The notes: a model not told the origin generated them from the sequence alone. Shown: positions 45,310-53,842, counted from the stretch's first letter. The stretch is 64,000 bases of DNA from Bhargavaea beijingensis (GCF_900101985.1 NZ_FNAR01000003.1:124001-188000); one strand, 5' to 3'. Numbers and translations: made by a program.

Positions 45310-46239
45310 ATGAACAAGAAACTGTTTTTGATCCTCACCCTTTTCATGACACTTGCGCTTGCCGCATGTTCGTCTGGCGCCACCGATGACAGCAAGAATG
45401 ACGCGGAAGAAAAACCGGCCTCCGACACCACCGTCTACGAATCGGAAACCGGGCCCGTCGAAGTGCCGGCCGACCCTCAGCGCGTCGTTGTCCTGTCTTC
45501 CTACGCAGGCGACCTGATCAAGCTCGGCGTGCCGATTGTCGGCGTCGACTCCTGGTCGGCAGGCAACCCGAACTTTGACGAAGCCCTGAAAGATGCGCAA
45601 GTGGTTTCCAATGAAGACATCGAGAAAATCATCGAACTGGAGCCCGACCTGATCATCGGACTGAACAATATCCAGAACGCCGACAAATTGGAGAAAATCG
45701 CGCCGACCGTCCTCTTCACCTACGGCAAGAACGACTACCTCCAGCAGCACATCGAGATCGCCAAAGTCGTCAACAAGGAAAAGGAAGCCACTGAATGGGC
45801 TGAAGACTTCAAGAAGCGCGCGGAAGACCTTGGCACGCGCATCAAAGAGAAAATCGGAGACGATGCCACCGTCACAGTTGCGGAAAACTTTGAGAAGCAG
45901 CTGTACCTGTTTGGCGACAACTGGGGACGCGGCACAGAGATCCTCTACCAGGCAATGGGCCTGAAGATGCCGAAGAAGGTTGAAGACGTGGCGCTTGAGC
46001 CCGGTTACTTCGCCATCTCCCAGGAAGTGCTCGGGGACTATACCGGTGACTATCTGATCTTGAGCCTGACAAAAGATCAGGACACCGCGTTCACGGATGC
46101 CGAGTGGTTCAAAAAAATCCCGGCAGTGAAAAACGGCAACCTGATCATCGCAGATGCCAAAAAAGCTTATTTCAATGATGCCCTGACACTTGATTACCAG
46201 CTGGATTTCTTCGAACAGGAATTTCTCGGAAACGAATAA
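45310..46239 (+). CDS. Siderophore-binding lipoprotein
   Basis: 309 residues. Cluster A-II/III (FepB/FhuD-like) substrate-binding protein. The lipobox LAAC, with the lipidated cysteine near residue 20, follows MNKKLFLILTLFMTLAL. GPVEVPADPQRVVVLSSYAGDLIKLG, DIEKIIELEPDLIIGLNN and LEKIAPTVLFTYGKND are typical of hydroxamate-type siderophore receptors (YfiY-like). The exact siderophore is not readable. The start at 45310 follows AAGGAG at 7 nt and yields the lipobox; the longer frame from 45286 does not. A hairpin after the gene may lower permease expression relative to this protein. Confidence 0.94.
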   Translation: MNKKLFLILTLFMTLALAACSSGATDDSKNDAEEKPASDTTVYESETGPVEVPADPQRVVVLSSYAGDLIKLGVPIVGVDSWSAGNPNFDEALKDAQVVSNEDIEKIIELEPDLIIGLNNIQNADKLEKIAPTVLFTYGKNDYLQQHIEIAKVVNKEKEATEWAEDFKKRAEDLGTRIKEKIGDDATVTVAENFEKQLYLFGDNWGRGTEILYQAMGLKMPKKVEDVALEPGYFAISQEVLGDYTGDYLILSLTKDQDTAFTDAEWFKKIPAVKNGNLIIADAKKAYFNDALTLDYQLDFFEQEFLGNE

Positions 46240-46245
46240 CAGAAG

Positions 46246-46274
46246 AAAAGCGGCCAATCTTGCGGGCCGCTTTT
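46246..46274 (+). terminator. Partial terminator between binding protein and permease
   Basis: AAAAGCGGCC (46246-46255) pairs perfectly with GGCCGCTTTT (46265-46274), only four Ts before CCG. It probably attenuates rather than ends transcription inside the importer operon. Confidence 0.65.
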
Positions 46275-46303
46275 CCGTTGGATGAGGAATGTGATAAAAC
46301 GAT

Positions 46304-47302
46304 ATGACCACGAAACGATTTCTTCCATTTCCGATACAGCTTATGCTCGGCAGCCTTCTTGTCGCCGTCTCCTTTATCGCAGCGCTGACACTCGGCGCCG
46401 CGGATACCGGCATACGTGATGTATGGCAGGCGGTGTCCTCATCGGCCGGCGAGCATGCCTCCGTCCTCCGGGAACTCCGGATTCCGCGGGTTATTGCGGC
46501 CCTCTTCACCGGAGCAGCGCTCGGCGTCGCTGGCGCGATCATGCAGGGGGTCACCCGCAACCCGCTGGCGGACCCCGGCCTTCTCGGGCTCACTTCCGGC
46601 GCAAACGCCGCGCTCGCCCTGTCACTGGCACTGGTTCCCGGCATTCCCTACCTCGGCATCCTCGCCGCCTGCTTTGTCGGTGCCGCTGCCGGCATGATCC
46701 TGGTCTTCGGCATCGGCGCGTCCAGCCGGGGCGGCATGTCCGCGATGCGTCTTGTCGTCGCAGGCGCCGCGGTTTCGGCTTTCCTGCAGGCGGTCGCGGA
46801 CGGGTCGGGCATCATCTTCCAGATTTCCAAGGATGTCTCTCTCTGGACAGCGGGCGGCCTCATGGGCACGACCCCGGAGGCGCTCATCGTCGTTCCGTTT
46901 ATCGCAATCGGACTGATCGGCGCCATCGCCGTCAGCCGCCAGCTGACCATCCTCAGCCTGCAGGAAGACGTCGCTGCAGGCCTCGGCCAGCGGGTATTCC
47001 TCATGAAAGCCATCATGATGGGCATCACTGCTCTTCTCGCGGGGGCTGCCGTCGCCCTTGTCGGCAACCTGGCGTTTGTCGGCCTGATCATCCCGCATAT
47101 TGTGCGGACCTTCAGCGGTTCGGATTATACGCGGATCATTCCGATGAGCGCCCTGCTCGGCGCTGTATTCATGGTGCTGGCCGATCTCGCGGGCCGGACC
47201 TTGAATGCGCCGTTCGAGACGCCGGTCGTCGCCATCACCGCACTGATCGGACTGCCGTTCTTCCTCATGATCGTCCGGAAAGGAGGGCTCCGGGATGCAT
47301 AA
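46304..47302 (+). CDS. Siderophore ABC importer permease 1 (FecCD family)
   Basis: 332 residues with about 9-10 hydrophobic segments. FecCD/BtuC-type permease: LRELRIPRVIAALFTGAALGVAGAIMQ, TRNPLADPGLLGLTSGANAA and GNLAFVGLIIPHIVRTFSG contain the family motifs, the last being the coupling-helix contact with the ATPase. It pairs with the next gene, overlapping it by 8 bp, to form a heterodimeric channel. Confidence 0.95.
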   Translation: MTTKRFLPFPIQLMLGSLLVAVSFIAALTLGAADTGIRDVWQAVSSSAGEHASVLRELRIPRVIAALFTGAALGVAGAIMQGVTRNPLADPGLLGLTSGANAALALSLALVPGIPYLGILAACFVGAAAGMILVFGIGASSRGGMSAMRLVVAGAAVSAFLQAVADGSGIIFQISKDVSLWTAGGLMGTTPEALIVVPFIAIGLIGAIAVSRQLTILSLQEDVAAGLGQRVFLMKAIMMGITALLAGAAVALVGNLAFVGLIIPHIVRTFSGSDYTRIIPMSALLGAVFMVLADLAGRTLNAPFETPVVAITALIGLPFFLMIVRKGGLRDA

Positions 47303-48299
47303 TGCAAAAAAACGCCGGACGCTCCGCGGTATCCTTTTGCTCGCCGCACTGTTCGTCGCCGTCCTCCTAGCCGCCCTCTCGGCCGGCGCTTCCGGTGTGA
47401 CGATCGACCGGCTTCTTCCCGTCCTGGCCGGCAACGGCACATTCAAGGAGTCCTTTATCCTGCTTGAAGTCCGTTTGCCCAGGCTTACGGTGCTCGTGCT
47501 TGCAGGAATTGCGCTTGCAGTTTCCGGGTCGATCCTCCAGACCGTCACACGGAATGACCTGGCGGACCCGGGCATCATCGGGATCCATTCCGGAGCAGGA
47601 TTCGCCATCACTGTGTTTTATCTGTTTGCCGGTGGAGACATCCCGTATTACGCTTATCTGCTTCCTGCTGTCGGCTTTGCCGGAGCCATCGTGACGGCGG
47701 CATTCATCTATCTGTTTTCGGTTGAGAAAGGGCGCGGACTGCGACCGATGCGCCTCCTTCTGGTCGGGATCGGATTTGCTTCCGCCCTGTCCGGCGGCAT
47801 GATGCTGCTCATTTCCGGTGCCGAGCGCCGGGAGGCCGCCTTTGTCGCGCAGTGGCTCGCGGGAAGTGTCTGGGGCGCGGACTGGCCGTTTGTGCTTGCT
47901 CTCTTGCCGTGGATCGTTGTGCTTGTTCCGTTTGTCCTGTACCGGTCAAACATGCTCAACATCCTGGCGCTCAGCGAATCTTCGGCGATCGGACTCGGAC
48001 TGAAGCTGTCCCGGAGCCGGATGATTTTGATTGCAATCGCAGTCGCCCTTGCCGCGGCCGCTGTCTCCGTCACCGGCTACATCGCCTTTATCGGGCTGAT
48101 GGCCCCGCACATCGCCAGGACCATTGTCGGGCCGCGCCACCAGCATTATCTGCCGGCGGCGATGCTGATCGGCGCCGGCCTCCTTGTCGCGGCGGACACG
48201 ATCGGCCACTCGATGCCGGCCTTCACCGTCCCCGCCGGCATCATCGCCGCCCTCATCGGCGCGCCGTACTTCCTTTATCTGATGAGGAAGAGCGGATGA
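47295..48299 (+). CDS. Siderophore ABC importer permease 2 (FecCD family)
   Basis: 334 residues, same fold as its neighbour: VRLPRLTVLVLAGIALAVSGSI, TRNDLADPGIIGIHSGAGFA and GYIAFIGLMAPHIARTIVG. The start at 47295 lies inside the end of permease 1 (8-bp overlap), so translation is coupled. It completes the importer and is followed by two 21-bp-period repeat units and a strong bidirectional terminator. Confidence 0.95.
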   Translation: MHNAKKRRTLRGILLLAALFVAVLLAALSAGASGVTIDRLLPVLAGNGTFKESFILLEVRLPRLTVLVLAGIALAVSGSILQTVTRNDLADPGIIGIHSGAGFAITVFYLFAGGDIPYYAYLLPAVGFAGAIVTAAFIYLFSVEKGRGLRPMRLLLVGIGFASALSGGMMLLISGAERREAAFVAQWLAGSVWGADWPFVLALLPWIVVLVPFVLYRSNMLNILALSESSAIGLGLKLSRSRMILIAIAVALAAAAVSVTGYIAFIGLMAPHIARTIVGPRHQHYLPAAMLIGAGLLVAADTIGHSMPAFTVPAGIIAALIGAPYFLYLMRKSG

Positions 48300-48313
48300 A
48301 ACCGGGCGATCTT

Positions 48314-48355
48314 ATTGAGACGTTGACATACTCAATTGAGACGCATCCAGCAAAA
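48314..48355. repeat. Two units of the 21-bp-period repeat
   Basis: ATTGAGACG begins at 48314 and again at 48335, exactly 21 bp apart, matching the ATTGAGACATT core and period of the repeat at 10271-10354 read on the minus strand. Confidence 0.7.
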
Positions 48356-48390
48356 GAAAACCAGCAGCCGTCGCCGGCTGCTGGTTTTCT
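48355..48390. terminator. Bidirectional terminator
   Basis: AGAAAACCAGCAGCCG (48355-48370) pairs perfectly with CGGCTGCTGGTTTTCT (48375-48390) around four bases, between convergent importer and YciI-family genes. Confidence 0.92.
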
Positions 48391-48393
48391 CAT

Positions 48394-48657
48394 TCACGCG
48401 AAAGTCGCGATCCATTCTTTGATTTCCATCCCGCGTGCGCCTTTTTCGACGTACGGGTCCTGCTTGGCGATTTCCTCCGCCGCTTCCAGTGACTCGGCCT
48501 GGTAAATCACCATGCCGCCGGAGCCGTCGGCAAACCGGCCCTTTGCCTTCACATTGCCCTTCTCAATCTGCTCATCCAGGAACGCCAGGTGATCCGGCCG
48601 CAGTGTCTGGCTCAGTTCCTCGTTTTTCATCGGCAGATAAACTGCATAATAAGACAT
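48394..48657 (-). CDS. YciI-family protein
   Basis: 87 residues. A ferredoxin-like alpha/beta fold of the YCII-related family (COG2350): YYAVYLPMKNEELSQTLRPDHLAFLDEQI, RFADGSGGMVIYQAES and KQDPYVEKGARGMEIKEWIA. The DHLAFL histidine and the DPY aspartate are the conserved putative active-site residues. Function is not established for most members. The start at 48657 (MSYYAVYLPM) is preceded by GGGGGAAGCGGG; it is 74 bp downstream of the malic enzyme gene in the same direction with no terminator between, so co-transcription is possible. Confidence 0.85.
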   Translation of the reverse strand: MSYYAVYLPMKNEELSQTLRPDHLAFLDEQIEKGNVKAKGRFADGSGGMVIYQAESLEAAEEIAKQDPYVEKGARGMEIKEWIATFA

Positions 48658-48731
48658 CCCGCTTCCCCCATTCCACTCGTTGTCCGTTCCATTATACCGT
48701 TTTCCGGACACCTCGGGAATGAGGCGGTTGG

Positions 48732-49922
48732 TCAGGCTTTTACGGGTGCCTTCCGGGCGACGCCCGTCCGGACCGCGGCGTCCGCGACTGATTTCGCCAC
48801 TGCGTCCGCAACCCGCACGTCAAACGGATCCGGGATGATCCGGTCATCGGTAAGCGCCGTACGGCCGATCAGGTCTGCAATCGCATGGGCAGCGGCACGC
48901 TTCATTTCCTCGTTCACTTCGCTCGCCCGCACACTGAGTGCTCCACGGAAGATACCCGGGAATGCGAGAATATTGTTGACTTGGTTCGGGAAGTCCGAGC
49001 GCCCCGTTCCGACGATTCGGGCACCTGCAGCTTTTGCCTCATCCGGCATGATCTCCGGAACCGGATTTGCCATCGCGAAGATGATCGGCTCCTCCGCCAT
49101 CGTGCGGACCATGTCCTGCGTAAGCGCTCCTGCTGCGGAAACCCCGATAAACACATCCGCGCCGACGATGACTTCCGCCAGGCTGCCGTTTTTCCTTTCA
49201 GGGTTCGTCATCTGCGCGATCGATTCCTTCATGGCATTCATCCGCTCCGCCCGGCCTTCATAGATTGCACCTGCGGTATCGCACATGACAATCTGTTCCA
49301 CTCCGAATCCGAGCAGCAGCTTTGCAATTGCCACACCTGCCGCACCCGCGCCGTTCATGACAACCTTCATGTCACGAAGTTCGCGCCCGGTCAGACGGGA
49401 CGCATTCAGAAGGCCGGCAGCGACAACAATTGCCGTACCATGCTGGTCATCGTGGAACACCGGGATATCCAATTCCTCTTTCAGCCGATCCTCGATCTCG
49501 AAGCACGCGGGGGCCGCAATGTCTTCGAGGTTGATCCCGCCGAACACGCCGGACATCAGCTTGACCGCGTTCACGAACTCATCCGGGTCTTCTGTGTCCA
49601 GTACGACCGGAAACGCATCCACGCCTCCGAATCGCTTGAACAGTGCCGCCTTGCCTTCCATTACGGGAATCGAAGCTGCGGCGCCGATATTTCCAAGGCC
49701 GAGCACTGCCGTGCCGTTGCTGATGACACCGACCGTGTGGCCCTTGATTGTATAATCGTAGATGCTTTCCGGGTCCTGCTCGATTTCCAGGCAGGGACCG
49801 GCGACGCCCGGCGAATACACCAGGCTCAGGTCACGCTTCGACTCGATCGGGGACGTTACGGTCACCTGCAGCTTTCCTTCCAGCTCTCGATGCAAATCCA
49901 GCGCTTCTTCATACTTTTTCAC
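48732..49922 (-). CDS. Malic enzyme (NAD(P)-dependent, decarboxylating), YtsJ-like
   Basis: 396 residues from GTG 49922 (AAAGGAG 9 nt upstream; residues VKKYEEALDLHRELEGKL match the family start). It converts malate to pyruvate and CO2. LSLVYSPGVAGPC, YDYTIKGHTVGVISNGTAVLGLG and KAALFKRFGGVDAFPV form the N-terminal part; FHDDQHGTAIVVAAGLLNA holds metal-site acids; VVMNGAGAAGVAIAKLLL is the dinucleotide-binding loop; and FAMANPVPEIMPDEA is typical of the short bacterial form without a phosphotransacetylase tail. A good promoter lies upstream at 49975-50003. Confidence 0.93.
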   Translation of the reverse strand: MKKYEEALDLHRELEGKLQVTVTSPIESKRDLSLVYSPGVAGPCLEIEQDPESIYDYTIKGHTVGVISNGTAVLGLGNIGAAASIPVMEGKAALFKRFGGVDAFPVVLDTEDPDEFVNAVKLMSGVFGGINLEDIAAPACFEIEDRLKEELDIPVFHDDQHGTAIVVAAGLLNASRLTGRELRDMKVVMNGAGAAGVAIAKLLLGFGVEQIVMCDTAGAIYEGRAERMNAMKESIAQMTNPERKNGSLAEVIVGADVFIGVSAAGALTQDMVRTMAEEPIIFAMANPVPEIMPDEAKAAGARIVGTGRSDFPNQVNNILAFPGIFRGALSVRASEVNEEMKRAAAHAIADLIGRTALTDDRIIPDPFDVRVADAVAKSVADAAVRTGVARKAPVKA

Positions 49923-49974
49923 CGGTCTCCACTCCTTTAGCCCATTAACTGAGCAAATTAAAAATATACGTTCC

Positions 49975-50003
49975 ATTGTATATCCCGTATATCTTAAAAT
50001 CAA
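49975..50003 (-). promoter_or_regulatory. Malic enzyme promoter
   Basis: Minus-strand -35 TTGATT (49998-50003), 17-bp spacer, -10 TACAAT (49975-49980). Confidence 0.65.
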
Positions 50004-50195
50004 CTGAATCAGAATAATTGTAGATGAAACACATGAAATCACGGATAAAGCAATGTTTTGGCAGTTTGCCGAACCTTCCGAAAGATTGTATATCGGTTAG
50101 TGTGCGCGCATCCGACGAAAGGATACCGTCCAAGTCCAAGATGACGGAGTTTGTTGATTCTGTTAGCATGGAACCAAGATTGGGAGGCGGAGCGG

Positions 50196-50681
50196 ATGGA
50201 TACAACCAACCTCGAAGCGCTTACGCAGCAGCTGATTGAGAAAATCATTGGATCAATTCCAACAGATTGGGACAAGGTCATGTTTTACGGTGAAAACCGG
50301 GGTGAACGCGCCGAGTACTTTTATTATTTTTTCAGGAAAGACAGCACGGAATACCTGCCGGATGCGGAGATGCACTACATCCTCGATCTGGAACGCACCG
50401 AAGATTACTATGAACTGACCGGCGATATTCAACACCTGATCCTTATGCTTGCCAAAGAGTTCGAGGCACTGGGGCGGGAACCGTTCACGACGATGAAACT
50501 CACGATTGATGACGCAGATGGCCTGGATCTCAATTTTGGGTATGATGGATTGCGCGATAAACGTGCGGCAGATTACGAGCTGAAGTTCACGGAAAAGTAT
50601 GTGGTGCCCGAATGGAAGGCCCGCGGAGGACGTCCGGAAAAAAGCGCCATGCGAAGGGTATTCGAACTCTTCTTTAAATGA
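50196..50681 (+). CDS. YezG-family (DUF600) immunity protein, no toxin adjacent
   Basis: 161 residues from ATG 50196 behind GGAGGCGGAG. The sequence LIEKIIGSIPTDWDKVMFYGE, YFYYFFRKDS, GREPFTTMKLTIDDADGLDLNFGYDG and RRVFELFFK is typical of the YezG/DUF600 group (PF04634), whose Bacillus member neutralises a secreted LXG nuclease toxin. No LXG toxin gene lies beside it; flanking genes are malic enzyme and a nucleoside hydrolase. It is therefore an orphan immunity candidate that could protect against toxins of neighbouring strains. That interpretation is inference. Confidence 0.8.
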   Translation: MDTTNLEALTQQLIEKIIGSIPTDWDKVMFYGENRGERAEYFYYFFRKDSTEYLPDAEMHYILDLERTEDYYELTGDIQHLILMLAKEFEALGREPFTTMKLTIDDADGLDLNFGYDGLRDKRAADYELKFTEKYVVPEWKARGGRPEKSAMRRVFELFFK

Positions 50682-50683
50682 TC

Positions 50684-50720
50684 AAAAGCCCGCGATGCCT
50701 GATTGGCATCACGGGCTTTT
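50684..50720. terminator. Bidirectional terminator
   Basis: AAAAGCCCGCGATGCC (50684-50699) pairs with GGCATCACGGGCTTTT (50705-50720) with one mismatch, between convergent genes. Confidence 0.9.
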
Positions 50721-50723
50721 TAG

Positions 50724-51638
50724 TCAGCGGGTCATACTTTGGATCAGATAGCGGATGAAGCGCTCCCCTTCGACTCCGATGCAGACGTCCATATTCGCTT
50801 CACGGCCTGTCACCTGATTAAAATCACATACGGTCTGGCCGTCGCATAAGGAACTGGAGGTTTCCACATCGACATAAAGGCGCTCAGTACGCACAAACGA
50901 CCGGTCAAGTGCAACGCCGACCGCCAGCGGATCATGCATGGAACAAGCACGGCCTCCGGTCATCTCTTCGTACCGGTTCATATACTGCACGGTCGCTTCC
51001 CGGATAAATTCCCCTTCCGCGCTCCCCGCCATTTCCCGGACATGCGGTTCGTCGAGAAGCGTCTTTTCCGTGACGTCCAGCCCGACAAGCGTGATCGGAA
51101 GGCCGGCTTGGAAGACGATTTTTGCCGCCTCCGGATCGACGAAGATGTTGAACTCGGCCTTTGGCGTGATGTTCCCCGGAGTATCCAACGCGCCGCCCAT
51201 AATGACGACTTCCTTCAGCCAGTCCCTGAGCCGGGCCTCCTTTCGTACCGCGAGCGCCATGTTCGTAAGCGGGGCGAGCAGGACGAGCGTCAGCTCCCCC
51301 TTGTGTTTTTCAGCCTGTTCAATGATAAAGTCCGGAGCGAACCCTTCCGCCGGTGTTCCCGGTTCCATGTTTCCAAGTGCACCGCCGATCCCGTCATCAC
51401 CATGCACCCTCGCCTCGAAATGAGGCTCGCGCAGGAGCGGACGGCCCGCACCGCGGACGACCGGAATGTCTTCCCGCCCGATCAGTCTGAGGACCTTCAG
51501 TGTGTTGGCCGTCGCGTTATCCAGCGACGTGTTTCCGTTTACGGTTGTCACCCCGATCAGTTCGGATTCCTTGGCCGCGAGCAACAGGGCAATCGCATCG
51601 TCGATGCCAGTATCGACATCCAGCAATAGTTTCTTCAT
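50724..51638 (-). CDS. Nucleoside hydrolase (inosine-uridine preferring family)
   Basis: 304 residues. It hydrolyses N-glycosidic bonds of ribonucleosides. The N-terminal LLLDVDTGIDDAIALLLA is the calcium-binding aspartate cluster that defines the family; VTTVNGNTSLDNATANTLKVL and MHDPLAVGVAL (near the C-terminus, carrying the further aspartate) complete the active site. The RihA/RihB/IunH subtype is not resolved. It lies downstream of endonuclease V but with a terminator between them, so it is probably a separate unit. It could use nucleosides supplied by the secreted nuclease/nucleotidase pair, which is a speculative link. Confidence 0.92.
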   Translation of the reverse strand: MKKLLLDVDTGIDDAIALLLAAKESELIGVTTVNGNTSLDNATANTLKVLRLIGREDIPVVRGAGRPLLREPHFEARVHGDDGIGGALGNMEPGTPAEGFAPDFIIEQAEKHKGELTLVLLAPLTNMALAVRKEARLRDWLKEVVIMGGALDTPGNITPKAEFNIFVDPEAAKIVFQAGLPITLVGLDVTEKTLLDEPHVREMAGSAEGEFIREATVQYMNRYEEMTGGRACSMHDPLAVGVALDRSFVRTERLYVDVETSSSLCDGQTVCDFNQVTGREANMDVCIGVEGERFIRYLIQSMTR

Positions 51639-51701
51639 ATAGTATCCCGCCTTTCCCCACTTCCTTTTTCATTATAGCAATCCGGAGGTGGCCCAAACGT
51701 A

Positions 51702-51735
51702 AAAAAAACCGCGAATCCATTCCGGAATTCACGGG
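51702..51735 (-). terminator. Endonuclease V terminator
   Basis: CCGTGAAT and ATTCGCGG pair with one G-U-type mismatch on the minus strand and are followed by eight Ts. Confidence 0.8.
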
Positions 51736-51737
51736 TC

Positions 51738-52451
51738 TCACTTCTGTTCTTTTTCCCATTCGCGGCGCATCCTGCGTGTCGAGATGTCCGCTTCCCTCAC
51801 CGGTATGGACAGACGGCTTTCAGGTCCTGTAAGGGACAGGACGAGATCCGTCGCTGAATCCAGGTCGATTCCGTTGCCGGGTGAAACGAACACCGGCTTG
51901 ACGCCGGCGGACGTCCGGACGGCGCGCCCGAGCGTCTCCCGGCCCACCGTGATGTCCGTGTAACTGCCCTTCTCCCAGCCCGGCTCTTTGTACTCCGTTT
52001 CCGCTATCCTGAAATAGGTTTTGGCGACACCGACAGCCGGTTTTCCGAGAATAAACGATGCGTGCGAGGCAATCCCCATCCTGCGTGGATGAAGAATGCC
52101 ATTACCGTCGAACAGGAACAGGTCAGGCACCGTCTCCAGCTTCCCCGCTGCCTCCACGATCAGCGGCAGCTCCCGGAATGTCAGGAAGCCGGGACTATAC
52201 GGCATGTCTATTTCCCCTACCGCCCCGGACCGCTCCATCACCCGCATCGTGGCCGTATCAAAGACAGCGATATGGCAGAAACCGGTCTCGGAATCGCCTT
52301 CTCCGGCGTAAGCCAGATCCACTCCGGCCACCGTCCGGAGATCTTCAAGCCGGAGCGGCCGGCTCACGTCGATCTGTTTCGCCAGCCGCTCCTGGATATG
52401 GATAAACTCTTCCTTATCCGGCCGAAGGGGATGGATATCATTCACCTGCAC
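51738..52451 (-). CDS. nfi: Endonuclease V (deoxyinosine 3'-endonuclease)
   Basis: 237 residues from GTG 52451 (AAGGA 8 nt upstream; GTG 52460 overlaps that site). It nicks DNA near deaminated adenine (deoxyinosine). Family marks: TVAGVDLAYAGEGD (first metal aspartate), MPYSPGFLTFRELPLIVEA (wedge motif with the PYIPG-like turn), DLFLFDGNGILHPRRMGIASHAS (second aspartate and the HPR motif), and VGVAKTYFR. It follows directly on the decayed YwqK remnant (18-bp gap), which is unrelated. Confidence 0.92.
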   Translation of the reverse strand: MQVNDIHPLRPDKEEFIHIQERLAKQIDVSRPLRLEDLRTVAGVDLAYAGEGDSETGFCHIAVFDTATMRVMERSGAVGEIDMPYSPGFLTFRELPLIVEAAGKLETVPDLFLFDGNGILHPRRMGIASHASFILGKPAVGVAKTYFRIAETEYKEPGWEKGSYTDITVGRETLGRAVRTSAGVKPVFVSPGNGIDLDSATDLVLSLTGPESRLSIPVREADISTRRMRREWEKEQK

Positions 52452-52469
52452 ACTCGACACTTCCTTTGC

Positions 52470-52784
52470 TTATTCACGGTTCTCATAGTACGCGCGCCGG
52501 GACTCGATCAGCCCGAGCATAGCCGGGTCCGATTCCGGATCCCATCTCCGCTCCTCCACATTGATCGCCCCGCGAAAAATCCGGCAAATCCGTTTTGGCC
52601 TCCCATTCCTGTGAACGTCTGCGGAAATTCCATGCGTGAGCCCTTTATACCCGCCGTAAAAGAGAAGGTTCTCCTGATCCTCGCTCAGCTCGAAGGCCAG
52701 ACCGGTAAACGGAGCATCCCCATCAGGCCGCAGTACCTGGTCGCCCAGATATTCCTCAACCGGATTATCCCACGGAACGCTCTT
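52470..52784 (-). pseudogene. Decayed YwqK-family remnant
   Basis: An open stretch of about 104 codons ends in TAA at 52470-52472 and is closed upstream by an in-frame TAG at 52785-52787, with no usable start. Its translation includes PFTGLAFELSEDQENLLFYG and YKGLTHGISADVHRNGRPKR, clearly homologous to the two intact neighbours. It lacks their first 40 or so residues, and about 33 residues are missing between RRWD and PESDPAMLGLIE, where the intact copies have GEYEYGHELRFKRWDESG-like sequence. The truncation and internal deletion mark it as a pseudogene. Confidence 0.75.
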
Positions 52785-52813
52785 CTACAACACCTCTTCA
52801 GATGTTAACATTC

Positions 52814-53290
52814 TTATTCTGCTTCATAATGTTTCTGATAGAATTCACGGCTTTGACCAATCATTGTCAATTGGCTCTCGTCCGGTTCCGATTTCTCTTC
52901 AACCAGGTCACCGGACTCGTCCCATCTTTTAAATCTCAGCTCATGACCGTACTCGTATTCTCCCCAGAAAACGAGACGGCCTTCCATGTTCCACTGGCGC
53001 TGTTCGCCGTGGATCGGACCGTGGAAATGGGTGTGGATCTGCTTCACTTGGCCGTTCGGATGGAAGTCCACAGAGATTCCATGGGGTAATCCGTCCGCAT
53101 ATTCACCGTAGTTCAGGACTGAGCCGTCCTGCTCGCTCAGTTCATAGACCAGCCCATTGACCGGAACGAGGTCGTCCCCTTCCTTACCGGTCCGCACAAA
53201 CAGTTGGTCGCTCGCCGGCTCCATCTCCAGATCATCATAGTCGTATCCCTTTTCAATCAACATCTCTTTTCCCAGTGATTTATTGTCCAT
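52814..53290 (-). CDS. YwqK-family antitoxin-like protein 1
   Basis: 158 residues from ATG 53290. It has MORN-like repeats: YELSEQDGSVLNYGEYADGL, PHGISVDFHPNGQVKQIHTH, and FWGEYEYGHELRFKRWDESG. Proteins of the YwqK type act as antidotes in B. subtilis polymorphic-toxin loci; the biochemistry is little known. It is preceded by a GAGGAT-type site and followed after 29 bp by the decayed copy. No toxin gene is adjacent. Confidence 0.78.
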   Translation of the reverse strand: MDNKSLGKEMLIEKGYDYDDLEMEPASDQLFVRTGKEGDDLVPVNGLVYELSEQDGSVLNYGEYADGLPHGISVDFHPNGQVKQIHTHFHGPIHGEQRQWNMEGRLVFWGEYEYGHELRFKRWDESGDLVEEKSEPDESQLTMIGQSREFYQKHYEAE

Positions 53291-53362
53291 TAACAATCAT
53301 CCTCGAAAGATATTGGTGTGAGTTTATCTTCTTTCCTATCTACTACCGTACAAAGTTCTTTC

Positions 53363-53842
53363 TTATTGATTTTTCCAATCATGGGTTTCATTAAACGTTC
53401 GCTGAGCTTCAATCAGTTCCAGCATATCCTCTGCAGGCTCAGTTTGTTGCTCAATCAGTTCGCCAGAAGATGTCCATTTTTTATATCGCACCAGGATTCC
53501 ATAGACGTACTCGCCCTGGAAGATAAGATTTCCCGCTGAATCCCATTTTTTGTCCTCCCCATCAATCGCTCCATGGAAAATATGGCAGATCCGTTCCATT
53601 TGCCCATTGTAATGAAAATTCACAGAAATTCCATGAGGAAGACCTGAATCGTACTCCCCATAAAACAACAGAGTTTTCTCATCACCGTCTAAATCATAAA
53701 CCACGCCAGTGACCGGAACCCAATCATCCATGGAATCCCCTTCTGGGACGAATAAAATGTCGTCTGGTGGATCCATCTCCAATTCACCATAATCATAACC
53801 AATTCTGACAACTTCTTCTTTGGACAACAGTATATCTTTCAT
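53363..53842 (-). CDS. YwqK-family antitoxin-like protein 2
   Basis: 159 residues from ATG 53842, 9 nt after GGAGG; the upstream extension to 53962 is not needed. It is colinear with the gene at 52814-53290 (shared PHGISV and GEYVYGILVRYKKW-like segments, similar N-terminus KEEVVRIGYDYGELEMDPPDD). Together the three copies make a small tandem family. The upstream 53843-54260 region holds no toxin. Confidence 0.78.
   Translation of the reverse strand: MKDILLSKEEVVRIGYDYGELEMDPPDDILFVPEGDSMDDWVPVTGVVYDLDGDEKTLLFYGEYDSGLPHGISVNFHYNGQMERICHIFHGAIDGEDKKWDSAGNLIFQGEYVYGILVRYKKWTSSGELIEQQTEPAEDMLELIEAQRTFNETHDWKNQ

Noticed and set aside
44743-46644. Long minus-strand open frame (633 codons)
   Set aside because: It is antisense to the siderophore ATPase, binding-protein and permease genes, all of which have clear motifs.
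51638-51738. Endonuclease V and nucleoside hydrolase as an inosine-salvage operon
   Set aside because: A T-rich terminator at 51702-51735 lies between them, so proximity alone does not support a joint function.
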